A stretch of DNA of 64,000 nt from Anaerococcus vaginalis (GCF_000307225.1 NZ_HE978619.1:63461-127460), one strand, 5' to 3'. Shown: positions 50,901 to 61,702, counted from the first letter of the stretch. Notes: generated by a model not told the origin, from the sequence alone. Translations and numbers: made by a program.

Positions 50901-52116
50901 TCAATTTTTACAGCTCCAATTTCTGTAATCTTGTCAGAATATTTGAAAAGTCCTGTCGTTTCCAAGTCAAATACAATAAATTTTTGATTTTTCAAATCTT
51001 TTATATCATTTATTTTTTATTGTAATTGTTGGTTAAAATTCTTAAATTTTTATCAACCAATAAAAGCTCTGCTCCTGCTAGCATTTTTATGCCATTTCCC
51101 CCAAGTTTACTATACATATCTGGAAGAGCTTGAAGAGTTTCTGTATCTGTAATTCCACAAGCTGTATGGCCCCAAGCTTTTAATTTTTTCGAAAGCTCAT
51201 CCATATCAACAAAACCATCTAGGTTAGTCATTTTTGTATGAATTTCTAGCTCAACTCTTTTTTTAGGATAGGTATCAAGTCTTTCTTTTTTCTCGCACTC
51301 TATCATGGAATTTACAGTAAAAACATCTTCGTGAGAATAACTATCGTAATTTAGGACTCCTTGAACTTGAACAAGCATATTTTCTTTTAAATTTTCAAGT
51401 TTTTCTTTATTTCTTGGTTGAACAAACATCTTACAAGCTATGGCATCTGACTCATCTTCAAGGTCAAAAGAATAAATAAAATTTCCCTTTTTTGATTCAA
51501 AAATATCTATGCAAAAAATTTCACCTTTTATAGAAAGATTTATTCCTTTTTTGTCATAAATTTCTTCAATTTTAAATAAATCTCCATTTATATTTCTGCC
51601 ATATTTTAAAATTTCTGATGCATCTTTTACTTTTTTTTCTGAACTTTTTTTGTTATTTCTGGCATTTTGAATCATATTTTCAAGCTCGATTTTTTTCAAA
51701 TCTCTAAGGCTTGAGGAATTATATTCTCTATCAGAAATTTCCTTATTTTCCTCAATTTTTGGTAATTCAAATATATCCATCTTATCTGAGGATTTTTCTT
51801 TTTCTTCTTGGTCTTTTTCTCCAATATTCTCACTTAGATCTTCCGAATTTTCATAGCCTGTTTCGTAATATTCTGGAAGGGGTTGGTTTTCATAAAAATC
51901 ATCTATTGGATTTATTTTTTCACTTTTTTCTTCAAATTTTAGGGACAAATTCACATAGGAAAAGTATGCTTCTAATTTTTTTTCTATTTCTAAGTCTTTT
52001 TTTCCTTCTATAATTAATTTTAATTTATTTAATTTTTTTGAATAAATCGCCTTATTTATATAATAATTTTCATCAGTTTCTATAAGGGATTTTAGATTAA
52101 TTTTCATTTTTCCCAT
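47935..52116 (-). CDS. polC: DNA polymerase III alpha subunit, PolC type (frame broken twice)
   Basis: Gram-positive replicative polymerase with proofreading. The N-terminal part (52116-51010) has the OB domain and the start of the PHP domain (RVELEIHTKMTNLDGFVDMD). Then comes the inserted exonuclease (FIVFDLETTGLFKYSDKITE), the zinc region (CPSCKHSEF ... KTCPKCGTEM) and the core (PDIDLNFAGEY, TTGQHPGGLMIVP, FPKAHAVAYCLMSYRIAYYK). One extra A at 51013-51018 and one at 48203-48206 join three frames into about 1390 residues, as expected. The start is 52116 or 52107, overlapping ispG. Confidence 0.94.
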
Positions 52117-53154
52117 CTTTCAAGATTTCTTCAATTAAACTGTCTACTATTTCTTCTTGTTTAACTTTTTTTAGTGTAATTCCTTTTTTAAACAAAAATC
52201 CAAATCCTTTTGCGCAAGCAATTCCATAATCTGCCTCTTTTGCTTCTCCTGGTCCATTTACTGGACAGCCCATTATAGCAACTTTCAAATTCAAATTTAA
52301 TTTATCAAGTCTTTCGCTTGCCTCATTTACAATTTCATCTAAGTTTACACTTGTTCTTGAGCAAGTTGGACATGAAACTAAATCTATTCCATCTCGTCTT
52401 AAACCTAATGATTTTAAAATTGTTTTTCCTGCTTTTACTTCTTGGAGTGGATCTCCTGTAATTGAAACCCTAATTGTATCTCCAATTCCATCTTTTAATA
52501 AAGATCCCATTCCTATTGAAGATTTTACCAAGGCTTGATAAAGAGGACCCGCTTCTGTAACTCCCAAATGAAGTGGATAATCACAAAGAGAGGAAATTTT
52601 TCTATTTACATCAATCATTGTATTTACATCTGATGATTTTATAGATATTACTATGTCATAAAAATCTAAATTTTCTAAAACTTTTACTTCATCAAGGGCA
52701 GAATAAACAAGGCTATCCACATTTACTCCCTTATATTTTTCTATCATATCCTTGTGAACTGAACCAGAATTTACTCCAATTCTTATAGGAATATTTTTCT
52801 CCTTACATTTTTCAACTAAAATTTTTACCTTATCACTTCCTCCGATATTTCCTGGATTAATTCTTAAACAATCACATCCATTTTCGACAGCAGCAAGGGC
52901 AAGTTTATAATCAAATTGTATATCTGCTACAAAAGGAAGATTTGTTCTTTTTTTAATTTCAGAAATTGCCTTTGCATCTTCTATGGAGTTTATGGCAGAT
53001 CTTGAAATATCACAACCTGCCTTTTCAAAATCATTGATTTGTTTTACAACTTCTTCTATATTTTTTGTTTCTTTTGTTGTCATTGATTGAATAGAAATAG
53101 GAGATCCTCCTCCTATGGCTACATCTCCTACATACACTTTTCTAGTTTTTTCAA
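52097..53154 (-). CDS. ispG: 4-hydroxy-3-methylbut-2-enyl diphosphate synthase (IspG)
   Basis: Iron-sulfur enzyme of the DXP isoprenoid pathway. GGGSPISIQSMTTKETKN, CDCLRINPGNIGG, and the cluster cysteines in SCPTCSRTS and GCPVNGPGEA are all present. An internal ATG at 53137 opens the clean frame, but with one extra A at the T run 53146-53151 a TTG at 53154 reads MKKTRKVYVGD, the usual N-terminus, with AAGGAG upstream. It follows rseP directly and overlaps polC. Confidence 0.94.
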
Positions 53155-53164
53155 TTTTTTCTCC

Positions 53165-54177
53165 TTAAAATAAGTTAATTAAATCTTTAATTGTGATTAT
53201 AAAAATTAAACTCAACAAGAGAATAAATCCTCCTATTGTAACTTTTTCTTCGATTTTTTTATTTACTCTTTTTTTTGTAATCATTTCAAATAAAGATGTA
53301 ATATTTTTGACCCATCTAGGGCTGGAATTGGAAGTAGGTTAAAAAATCCTAAATTTACACTTATATATCCTAAAAAGAATAATAAATTCATAATTCCAAG
53401 ATTTGCCTGTCTTCCCATTTCTTTTACAACACCAACTGGACCTGATAGGGCTGAAAATCCTAATTTTCCTGTAAATAGATTTTTTAATACTGTAAACATT
53501 AAAGCCATCATTGAAAAAACTTCTTTGGTCCCAATTTTTATTGCTTCAAAAAATCCTACGTCTTTATTTTTTGGAATAAAACCAAGAAGAGGTTTTTCCC
53601 CTTCAAATTTTACCCTTACTTTTTTTTCAATTTCTTTCTTATTTCTTTTTACTTTTACTGTAATTTCATCGTCTTTTTTATGATTTTCATAATAATTTTC
53701 TAAATTTTTTGAAATATCGGAAAATTCTTTAACTTTATTTTCTGAAATTTCTACAATTTCATCGCCAATTTTAAAACCTTGACTTTTTATTGGAGAATTT
53801 TGTGTAAATTGTCCAATAGTAGTTGATGCTTTTCCAGTATTAAAGACTACAAAAGAAAATATTAATCCTGCAAAAATCAAATTTGTCAAAGGACCTGCAA
53901 GAATTGTAAAAAATCTTTTGTAGGCTGGTGCCTTATCAAAAGATCTTTCATCATCACTTTCATCATCTTCTCCTTCCATGGCACAATATCCACCAATTGG
54001 AAAAAGATTTACAGAATATAGGGTTTCTCCTTTTTGTTTTGAAAAAATTTTAGGCCCCATTCCTATGGCAAATTCATTTACCTTAATTCCACTTTTTTTC
54101 GCTATAATAAAATGTCCAAATTCATGAATCAAAATCAAAAATAAGAACATTATAATAGATATAATAACCGACTTCAT
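53165..54177 (-). CDS. rseP: Site-2 protease RseP (frame broken near the end)
   Basis: Intramembrane zinc protease. FLFLILIHEFGHFIIAKKSG holds the HExxH site, then a PDZ domain (FTQNSPIKSQGFKIGDEIVE), and NLLPIPALDGSK carries the second metal motif. The frame stops at 53281 after KILHLYLK. One extra base at the T run 53304-53308 continues with NITSLFEMITKKRVNKKIEE and a last membrane segment (GGFILLLSLIFIITI), ending at 53165. About 337 residues, as in the family. It lies between cdsA and ispG where dxr would often be. Confidence 0.92.
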
Positions 54178-54189
54178 TTTTCTCCTAAC

Positions 54190-54966
54190 TTATATTAATG
54201 AAAATAAAAACATACATGGGCTTATAAATAAAATAGAATCAAACCTATCCAAAATCCCCCCATGACCCGGAATTAAATTTCCATAATCTTTTATTTTACA
54301 TTTTCTTTTTATAAATGACGCTACTAAATCTCCAGTTTCTGATAAAAATGCAGCAATTATTGTAAAGATAATTAATAAAATTATATTTTTATCAAGCTTT
54401 ACATAATTTGCATAAATTAAATTTAAAATTACTGCTCCTAAAATTCCACCAAAAAAACCTTCTATAGTTTTTTTTGGAGAAATTAACTCAAGAGATTTTA
54501 TCTTATGTCTTCCCAAAGTTGAGCCTATCAGATACGCAAAAGTATCTGAACCCCAAGCAATAATATATAACATATAAAGATAAATCTTGTTGTTTATCCT
54601 AATCGCACTTGACATAAATATTGAAACATATGTAACAACAAATAAAAGTGCAAAAAAATCTTCCATCCTATATTTTTTATTAAAAATCATATAAATGAAA
54701 ATTGCTATAAGTATTGAAACAAACCCAAACAAAAATAAATTCGGATCTTTTATAAAAGCATTTATTACAAAAAATAAATTTATTATAATAGCAAATTTAA
54801 AAGGAACATTATATGATAAATTTTTCAAAGCATTTACTAGTTCATAGACTGCTATACAGGAGAAAATTCCAAAACCTATGGCAAAATAAATTCCACCAAG
54901 ATAAGTTATTAGCATTAATATAAAAAGAATTATTCCTCCACCAAAAAGTCTTTTAGCTAGGTTCAT
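54190..54966 (-). CDS. cdsA: Phosphatidate cytidylyltransferase
   Basis: Makes CDP-diacylglycerol. 258 residues, about eight membrane segments, and the CdsA signature SPKKTIEGFFGG ... KDYGNLIPGHGGILDRFDS. It overlaps uppS and is followed by rseP after 12 bases. Confidence 0.96.
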   Translation of the reverse strand: MNLAKRLFGGGIILFILMLITYLGGIYFAIGFGIFSCIAVYELVNALKNLSYNVPFKFAIIINLFFVINAFIKDPNLFLFGFVSILIAIFIYMIFNKKYRMEDFFALLFVVTYVSIFMSSAIRINNKIYLYMLYIIAWGSDTFAYLIGSTLGRHKIKSLELISPKKTIEGFFGGILGAVILNLIYANYVKLDKNIILLIIFTIIAAFLSETGDLVASFIKRKCKIKDYGNLIPGHGGILDRFDSILFISPCMFLFSLI

Positions 54967-55656
54967 TCAAACCACCATACCTTCTATCTCTTCCAAAATA
55001 AGAATCCACTGCAATATCCAAATCATGTTTTGAAAAATCTGGCCACAAAATATCTGTAAAATAATATTCAGTGTATGCCATTTGATAAATCAAAAAATTT
55101 GAAATTCTAAGATCTCCTCCAGTCCTAATCAAAAGATCAGGATCTGGCATATTTGCTGTATATAAATAGTTTGAAATATCTTCTTCGCAAATATTTTCAA
55201 AATCTATCCCATCTTTTGCCATATCTTTGAAGGCCTTTACAATTTCACTTCGACCTCCATAATTTATTGCCATATTTAAAATAAGCTCATCGTTATCTTT
55301 AGTGAGTTCACAAACATCAAGACAAGCTTTTAAAGTTTTTTCTGGAAGTTTTGACATATCTCCAATAATATTTAATCTTACTTTGTTTTCCATAAGTATT
55401 TTTGTCTTATCTTTTATAAATTTTGCCAATAATTTCATCAAATAATTAACTTCTATTTTTGGTCTTTTCCAATTTTCTGTAGAAAATGCATAAAGAGTTA
55501 AATATTTTATTCCTTTTTCTTTAGCATAAAGTGAAATATCAACAACATTTTCAGAACCTTCCTTGTGTCCCATGGACCTTGGCAATTTTCTTTTTTTGCC
55601 CATCTTCCATTCCCATCAAGAATAATGGCAAGATGATTAAGTTCTTTCTCTTCCAT
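54953..55656 (-). CDS. uppS: Undecaprenyl diphosphate synthase (frame broken at N-terminus)
   Basis: Makes the lipid carrier for cell-wall synthesis. The start at 55656 reads MEEKELNHLAIILDGNGRWA with the catalytic Asp. One extra A at the T run 55591-55597 joins it to KKRKLPRSMGHKEGSENVVD; the rest has TLYAFSTENWKRP and PDPDLLIRTGGDLRISNFL. About 235 residues. Methionine of the usual IMDGNGRWA is leucine here. Confidence 0.94.
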
Positions 55657-55687
55657 ACAACCCTCTTTCTAATTTTATCTCTATATG

Positions 55688-55695
55688 ATTATACC
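55688..55695 (-). promoter_or_regulatory. uppS-operon promoter (extended -10)
   Basis: Minus strand TGGTATAAT (extended -10) about 35 bases before the uppS start; no good -35 at 17 bases. Confidence 0.6.
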
Positions 55696-55777
55696 ATAAG
55701 AAAACTTATCAATATAAAAATTCTAAATTCATTTTTCAAGAAAATTTTTTGAAAAAATTTTTAAAAAAATCTGTCTT

Positions 55778-55806
55778 TTGTATATATTTTCTCATAATGC
55801 TATAAT
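55778..55806 (+). promoter_or_regulatory. Promoter of the rluD-like operon, likely leaderless
   Basis: TTGTAT (55778-55783), 17 bases, TATAAT (55801-55806). The ATG begins at 55813, just where transcription should start, and there is no ribosome site between. Confidence 0.65.
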
Positions 55807-55812
55807 TTAATT

Positions 55813-56712
55813 ATGAAAATTAAAGCAGATAAAGAAATTAGAATTGATAAATATCTTTCAGATATTTTTGAAGAAATTCCTAGAGAAAAAATCAAAGATT
55901 TTATCAAAAATGAAAAAATAAAAATAAATAATAAAAAAATAAAACCTTCTTACAAGTTGATTTTTAATGATGAAATAGAAATTTCTGACCAATTATTTGA
56001 AAAAGAAAAAATTGAAGCTGAAAAAATGAATTTAAAAATCATTTATGAAAATGAGGATTATGCAATTATTGATAAGGATGAAAATGTAATTGTTCATCCA
56101 GCAGGATCAATTGTTAGTAAAACTTTAGTCAATGGACTTTTGGATTATTTTGGCTATGAAAATTTATCCCACATTGGAGGAGATGATAGACCAGGAATTG
56201 TCCACAGACTTGATAAGGATACAACAGGTCTTATACTTATTGCAAAAAGTAATTCATCTTATAAATATTTAAAAAATCTTTTTGAAACAAGAAAAGTCGA
56301 CAAGGAATATTTGGCAATTTGTAATGGTATTTTTCAAAAAAAATCTGGAATGATTCACACCTTTATTGATCGTGATCCAAATAACAGAAGAAAAATGGCA
56401 GTTAGAAATTCTGGACGTGATGCAATTAGTAAATATGAAGTTATTTCAGAAAATAATGGATATTCTTTGGTAAGGGTAAAAATTTTAACTGGTAGAACTC
56501 ATCAAATTAGAGTTCATATGACCTATATTAATCATCCAATTTTGGGAGATCCTGTTTATGGAAATATTAAACACAAATTTAATTTAAACCACCAACTACT
56601 CCATTGCCACAAATTAGGATTTACAGATAAAAATGGTCTTTATAAAGAATTTTGTGCAGATGTTCACGAAGATTTTAAAAAATATCAAAAAATTTTGGGT
56701 TTAGGAGAATAA
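55813..56712 (+). CDS. RluA-family 23S rRNA pseudouridine synthase
   Basis: 299 residues: an N-terminal S4 domain (RIDKYLSDIFEEIPREKIKD) and the catalytic domain with GIVHRLDKDTTGLILIAKS, where the Asp of HRLDKDT is the nucleophile, then TGRTHQIRVHMTYINHPILG. It resembles RluD but the exact uridine cannot be told from sequence. It is the first gene of a plus-strand row with comM. Confidence 0.92.
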   Translation: MKIKADKEIRIDKYLSDIFEEIPREKIKDFIKNEKIKINNKKIKPSYKLIFNDEIEISDQLFEKEKIEAEKMNLKIIYENEDYAIIDKDENVIVHPAGSIVSKTLVNGLLDYFGYENLSHIGGDDRPGIVHRLDKDTTGLILIAKSNSSYKYLKNLFETRKVDKEYLAICNGIFQKKSGMIHTFIDRDPNNRRKMAVRNSGRDAISKYEVISENNGYSLVRVKILTGRTHQIRVHMTYINHPILGDPVYGNIKHKFNLNHQLLHCHKLGFTDKNGLYKEFCADVHEDFKKYQKILGLGE

Positions 56713-56713
56713 T

Positions 56714-58243
56714 ATGTATTCAAAAACAAATACAGTAAGTCTTTTAGGTCTTGAAGGAAAGGCTATCGAAGTTGAATCTGATATAACTTCTGGAATGCCA
56801 GCTTTTAATATTGTTGGTCTTCCAGATTCATCAATAAAAGAATCCAAAGATAGAATTAGGGTTGCCCTTATAAATTCTGGTTTTAAATTTCCTCAAGGAA
56901 GAATCACCATAAATTTGTCCCCTGCTGATATAAAAAAAGAAGGAACTCAACTAGATTTACCAATTGCAATTTCACTTTTAAAAAGTATGGGAGTAATTGA
57001 AAATTTTAAAGATGATTTTATTTTTATAGGAGAGCTTTCCCTTGATGGAAGAATTGTTCCCATAAAAGGTGCTCTTGCTATGGTAATTTCTATGAGGGAA
57101 AAAGGTTTTAAAAATTTTATAATTTCAAACGAAAATAAAGATGAATGTGCAATAATAAAAGATTGCAATATTTTTCCCTTTTTAAATTTAGAAGAATTAG
57201 TTTCATACCTAAATGAAAATAAAAAGAAATCTCCCTACAAAATAAAATTATCAAATATTAATGAAGATATTAAATATCCTTATGATTTTTCCGATATAAA
57301 AGGCCAAGACTCCTTAAAAAGAGCCCTACAAATTGCGGCTGCAGGTGGACATAATCTATTAATGATTGGCCCTCCAGGAAGCGGAAAGACTTTTTCTGCC
57401 AAACATTTGCCATCAATTTTACCAGATATGGATTTTGAAGAAAAAATCGAAGTTACAAAAATTTATTCAGTAATGGGACTTCTTGAAAGTGGAAAATTAA
57501 TAAATAACAGACCTTTTAGATCTCCCCACCATTCAGCAAGTGAAGTTTCTTTGATTGGAGGAGGAGCAAATATTCCAAAAGCAGGAGAGATAACCCTCGC
57601 CCACAAGGGAGTTTTGTTTTTAGATGAATTTCCAGAATTTTCCAAAAAAACCATAGAAGCTTTGAGAGAGCCTTTGGAAAATAAGGAAATAAATATTTCA
57701 AGATCCATGGCAAGCATAAAATATCCAGCAGATTTTATTTTAATTGCTGCAATGAATCCTTGCCCTTGTGGAAATTTTGGAAATCCTTTAAAAGAATGCA
57801 CCTGTTCTCAAAATGAAATCAGAAGATACTTGTCAAAATTATCTTCTCCAATCTTAGATAGGATTGATATTCACATAGAAATAAAGCCTGTAAAATATAA
57901 GGACTTGGATGATAATATCAAAACAAAATCTTCAAAAGAAATGAAAGATGAGGTTCAAAAAGCAAGAAAAATCCAAAGAAAAAGATATGAAAATGAAAAA
58001 ATTTCTATAAATGGAGCCTTATCAACAAGACTTATGAAAAAATATATAAAACTTGATAAAGATGTAAAAGAGCTTGGTCAAAAAGCCTTTGATAAATATA
58101 ATTTTTCTGTAAGATCCTACAATAAAATAATAAAAATGAGTAGGACTATAGCAGATCTTGATGGAAGTGAAAAAATTGAAGCAAAACACTTGTTAGAGGC
58201 TGTAAAATATAGGTCTTTGGATGATAAATATTGGAGTGTGTGA
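56714..58243 (+). CDS. comM: YifB/ComM-family AAA ATPase (Mg-chelatase-like)
   Basis: 509 residues: an N-terminal Lon-protease-like domain (GLPDSSIKESKDRIRVALIN), Walker A MIGPPGSGKTFSAKHLPSI, Walker B GVLFLDEFPEFS, and a C-terminal MgChl domain with cysteines CPCG and CTCS. ComM is a helicase that aids branch migration in natural transformation. It follows the rluD-like gene by one base and overlaps the next gene. Confidence 0.95.
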   Translation: MYSKTNTVSLLGLEGKAIEVESDITSGMPAFNIVGLPDSSIKESKDRIRVALINSGFKFPQGRITINLSPADIKKEGTQLDLPIAISLLKSMGVIENFKDDFIFIGELSLDGRIVPIKGALAMVISMREKGFKNFIISNENKDECAIIKDCNIFPFLNLEELVSYLNENKKKSPYKIKLSNINEDIKYPYDFSDIKGQDSLKRALQIAAAGGHNLLMIGPPGSGKTFSAKHLPSILPDMDFEEKIEVTKIYSVMGLLESGKLINNRPFRSPHHSASEVSLIGGGANIPKAGEITLAHKGVLFLDEFPEFSKKTIEALREPLENKEINISRSMASIKYPADFILIAAMNPCPCGNFGNPLKECTCSQNEIRRYLSKLSSPILDRIDIHIEIKPVKYKDLDDNIKTKSSKEMKDEVQKARKIQRKRYENEKISINGALSTRLMKKYIKLDKDVKELGQKAFDKYNFSVRSYNKIIKMSRTIADLDGSEKIEAKHLLEAVKYRSLDDKYWSV

Positions 58244-59427
58244 TGGATAATAATTTGATAAATTCAAATATAGATTTGTATATAAATGAGCTTGTAGAAA
58301 AAGCTTTAAAATTAAACGCAAGTGATATACACATTGAGCCAATGAATGAAAATTTTTCAAGAATTAGATTTAGGATTGATGGAAAACTTATGGTCATTAC
58401 TGAAATGGAATATGAAGATTACATAAAACTTTTAACTAGGATAAAATTATCTTCCAAATTAGACATTTCAGAAAAAAGAAGACCACAAGATGGATATTTA
58501 AAATTAGAAAAATTTCCAGAAATTGATTTTAGAATTTCAACTTTAAATACAATTGTCGGAGAAAAATTAGTTCTTAGGATTCTTTCTATAGAAAATTTCA
58601 AAAAATCTCAAAATTTATTGGGATTTTCTGAAAAATCAAAAGAAATTTTAGAAAATGCGATTAAAAATAAATCGGGCATGATAATTTTTTCAGGTCCAAC
58701 AGGTTCTGGCAAGTCTACTTCCCTTTATTCTTTGTTAAATAAATTAAACGATGAAAAAAGAAATATTATTAGTATAGAAAATCCAGTAGAGATTAATATT
58801 TTGGGAATTAATCAAATTTCAATTAACGAAAAAATTGGTTTAACTTTTCAAAAAGCGCTTAGGTCAATTTTAAGGCAAGATCCAGATATTATTATGCTTG
58901 GAGAAATTAGGGATGATGAAACTGCAAAAATGGCAGTAAGGGCTGCTATAACTGGTCATTTAGTTTTGACAACTCTCCATACTAACGATAGTTTTGCATC
59001 AATAAATAGGCTTCGTGATTTGTCAGTTGAAGATTATCTAATAAAACAATCTGTAAATACCCTTGCAAGCCAAAGATTAGTTAGAAAACTTTGCTCTTGC
59101 AAGAAAAAAAGAAAAATTTCAAAAAAAGAATATGATTTTGTAAAAAATTATTTTGATATAGATGAAAACACTTATATTTATGAGCCATCATCTTGTGATA
59201 AATGTCATGATGGATATCTAGGAAGGGAGGCGGTTGAAGAGATAGTCGATTTTGATGAGGATTACAAGGAACTTTTTTTTGAAAATAAAAATTTTAACAA
59301 AAATGATTTGGATTTATTGAATAAGAAAAAAAATTTTAAGTCTATGACTTATAATGGGATAAAAAAAGTTCTTGAAGGAATCACAAGTTTTGAAGAAGTT
59401 TTAGATTCTATTTATTATTTTAATTAG
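58243..59427 (+). CDS. GspE/PilB-family secretion ATPase (ComGA-like)
   Basis: 394 residues, short for PilB and closer to ComGA. It has ALKLNASDIHIEP, Walker A FSGPTGSGKSTSLYS, the Asp/Walker B region RQDPDIIMLGEIRDDETAKM, the His box HLVLTTLHTND and a zinc site (CSCKK ... SCDKCHDGY). Such ATPases drive pilus assembly or DNA uptake, but no pilin or comGB-like gene follows; the sucrose genes come next after 8 bases. The ATG overlaps the comM stop (TGATG). Confidence 0.9.
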   Translation: MDNNLINSNIDLYINELVEKALKLNASDIHIEPMNENFSRIRFRIDGKLMVITEMEYEDYIKLLTRIKLSSKLDISEKRRPQDGYLKLEKFPEIDFRISTLNTIVGEKLVLRILSIENFKKSQNLLGFSEKSKEILENAIKNKSGMIIFSGPTGSGKSTSLYSLLNKLNDEKRNIISIENPVEINILGINQISINEKIGLTFQKALRSILRQDPDIIMLGEIRDDETAKMAVRAAITGHLVLTTLHTNDSFASINRLRDLSVEDYLIKQSVNTLASQRLVRKLCSCKKKRKISKKEYDFVKNYFDIDENTYIYEPSSCDKCHDGYLGREAVEEIVDFDEDYKELFFENKNFNKNDLDLLNKKKNFKSMTYNGIKKVLEGITSFEEVLDSIYYFN

Positions 59428-59435
59428 GAGGAAAT

Positions 59436-60851
59436 ATGGATCACAAAAAAGTAGCACAAGAAGTCATAGATGCAATTGGTGCTGATAATATTAAGTCAAT
59501 TGCTCACTGTGCGACAAGATTAAGAGTTGAAGTAAAAGATAAGGAAAAAATTGATGAAAAAGCCATAGACAATATTGATGGACTGAAAGGAGCTTTTTTC
59601 AATTCCGGTCAATATCAAATGGTTTTTGGAACTGGAACTGTAAATAAAGTTTACGAACAAGCAGATAAAATTTTAAAAGAATCTGGATCATCTAATTCAC
59701 TTAATGATGAAAAAGATGAAGATACTTCTTTTAAAAAGAAAAATTCAAATAAAAATGCCTTGCAAAAAGCAATTAGAACTTTTGGAGATGTTTTTGTTCC
59801 AATCATTCCAGTTTTAGTAGCTACTGGTTTATTTATGGGTCTTAGAGGACTTATTACTCAACCAGAAATTTTAGGAATTTTTGGATTAAAGCCAGAAGAT
59901 ATTAGTCAAAACTTTTTGACTTGGACACAAATTTTAACAGATACTGCTTTTGCATTTTTGCCAGCCTTAGTTTGTTGGTCAACTTTTAAAGTTTTTGGTG
60001 GAAGTCCTGTCTTAGGAATTGTTTTAGGGTTAATGCTTGTAAACCCTGCCCTACCAAATGCTTATCAAATTGCAAGTGGAGATGTCAAGCCTATAATTAT
60101 GTTTGGATTTATTCCGGTTGTAGGATATCAAGGAACAGTTTTGCCAGCCTTTATTTCTGGTTTAATTGGTGCAAATTTAGAAAAGAAAATCAGATCAATC
60201 ATGCCTGATTCTTTGGATTTATTATTTACACCATTTTTAACCTTGATGATTATGTCAATTTTATCCTTATTTGGAATTGGACCAGTTTTCCATTCACTAG
60301 AAAATATAGTTTTGCACGCAACTGAATGGGTTTTAGGACTTCCATTTGGTCTTGCAGGAATTATAATTGGAGGATTCCACCAATTAATAGTCGTTACAGG
60401 AATACACCACATATTTAATTTCTTGGAAGTACAATTATTAGCAAATACTGGAAGAAATGCTTTCAATGCAATTTTATCTGCAGCAACAGTTGCTCAAGCT
60501 GGAGCAAGTCTTGCAGTGGGAATAAAAACAAAAGATAAAAAATTAAAACAAATTGCCCTACCATCTGCTTTTTCAGCTTCACTTGGTATAACAGAGCCTG
60601 CAATTTTTGGTGTAAATTTAAGATTTGTAAAACCATTTATTTGCGCAATGATAGGAGGAGCTGCAGGAGGATTTTTCGCATCAATTATGAAATTATCTGG
60701 AACAGGAATGTCTGTAACAGTTTTGCCTGGTACACTTTTATATTTAGATAATATTTTAATGTATTTAATAATGCTTTTAATTGGAGGAAGTGTGTCATTT
60801 GTTTTAACTTATATGTTTGGATTTTCTGATTCAATGTTAAAGGATAAATAA
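59436..60851 (+). CDS. scrA: PTS permease EIIBC, sucrose type
   Basis: 471 residues. The EIIB domain (residues 1-80) has the phospho-cysteine in IAHCATRLRVEV (Cys25); the EIIC domain has about ten membrane segments (IIPVLVATGLFMGLRGL ... GITEPAIFGVNLR). No EIIA domain is present, so an EIIA from another gene must supply phosphate, as for many sucrose systems. The sucrose assignment rests on family likeness and the next gene. AGGAGG lies before the ATG. Confidence 0.88.
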   Translation: MDHKKVAQEVIDAIGADNIKSIAHCATRLRVEVKDKEKIDEKAIDNIDGLKGAFFNSGQYQMVFGTGTVNKVYEQADKILKESGSSNSLNDEKDEDTSFKKKNSNKNALQKAIRTFGDVFVPIIPVLVATGLFMGLRGLITQPEILGIFGLKPEDISQNFLTWTQILTDTAFAFLPALVCWSTFKVFGGSPVLGIVLGLMLVNPALPNAYQIASGDVKPIIMFGFIPVVGYQGTVLPAFISGLIGANLEKKIRSIMPDSLDLLFTPFLTLMIMSILSLFGIGPVFHSLENIVLHATEWVLGLPFGLAGIIIGGFHQLIVVTGIHHIFNFLEVQLLANTGRNAFNAILSAATVAQAGASLAVGIKTKDKKLKQIALPSAFSASLGITEPAIFGVNLRFVKPFICAMIGGAAGGFFASIMKLSGTGMSVTVLPGTLLYLDNILMYLIMLLIGGSVSFVLTYMFGFSDSMLKDK

Positions 60852-61702
60852 TGACCGATGACAAAAAAAGATTAATAAAAAAAGATGATGAGAAAGAATT
60901 AAAAAATATTCATTCGTCAATTAAAAATTCAGTTTATAGGGACTATTTTCATATTAGTCCCTTAACTGGACTTTTGAATGATCCGAATGGACTTTTTTTT
61001 AAGGAAAATAAATTTCATATTTTTTACCAATGGTATCCTTTTAAAGGCCTTCATGGACTTAAACATTGGTATGAAGTGGAAAGTTTTGATTTAATAAATT
61101 TTAAAAATCTAGGACTTTTTCTAAAACCTGATAAAATTTATAAAAACAGAGGTGCTTATTCTGGATCAGCTTTTGTAGAAAATGATGAAGTTTATATAGT
61201 TTATAGTGGAAATCAAAAAGATGAAAATGAAAATAGGATTCCTAATACAGTTTTAGGAAAGTATGAAAATGGAAAAATTATTGATGAAAAAGTAATAATT
61301 ACTCCAAATGAAAATTACACAGACCACCAAAGAGATCCTAGAATTTTTAAGAAAAATGGATTTTATTACCTATCTCTTGGTGCACGAGATAAATTTGATT
61401 GTGGATGCATTTTAATTTATAGGTCGAAAAATATAGAAAAAGATTGGGCATTTTTTGGGCAATTGGAAGTTAAAGGATTTAAAAATTCAGCTTATATGTG
61501 GGAGTGTCCAGATATTTTAAATGTTTGTGGCAAGGATGTTTTATTATTTTCTCCCCAAGGAATGAAAAGCAAAGGAGAATTTTTTAATAATATTTACCAA
61601 AATGGATATATTGTTGGGAAAATCCCCTCTACCTTAGATAATTGTCTAAATCTCTATAAAAGTCTATTTTATGGTACTTCTCCATTTACGACAATTTGCT
61701 AA
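60851..61702 (+). pseudogene. scrB: Sucrose-6-phosphate hydrolase (GH32), cut off by ICE2
   Basis: The GH32 beta-propeller is present with its three acidic motifs: GLLNDPNGL (nucleophile), HQRDPRIF and MWECPDIL (acid/base). After NGYIVGK (about 61620) homology ends and 27 unrelated residues lead to a stop in ICE2 sequence. The normal protein has about 480 residues, so the C-terminal beta-sandwich is lost. The gene overlaps scrA by one base. Activity is doubtful. Confidence 0.88.

Noticed and set aside
53137-53154. ATG at 53137 as the true ispG start
   Set aside because: It would lose the conserved KTRKV start, and AAGGAG is placed for the TTG at 53154.
60851-61702. scrB end as one more homopolymer frameshift
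   Set aside because: No other frame after 61620 continues the GH32 protein; instead the Tn916-like end and int follow.
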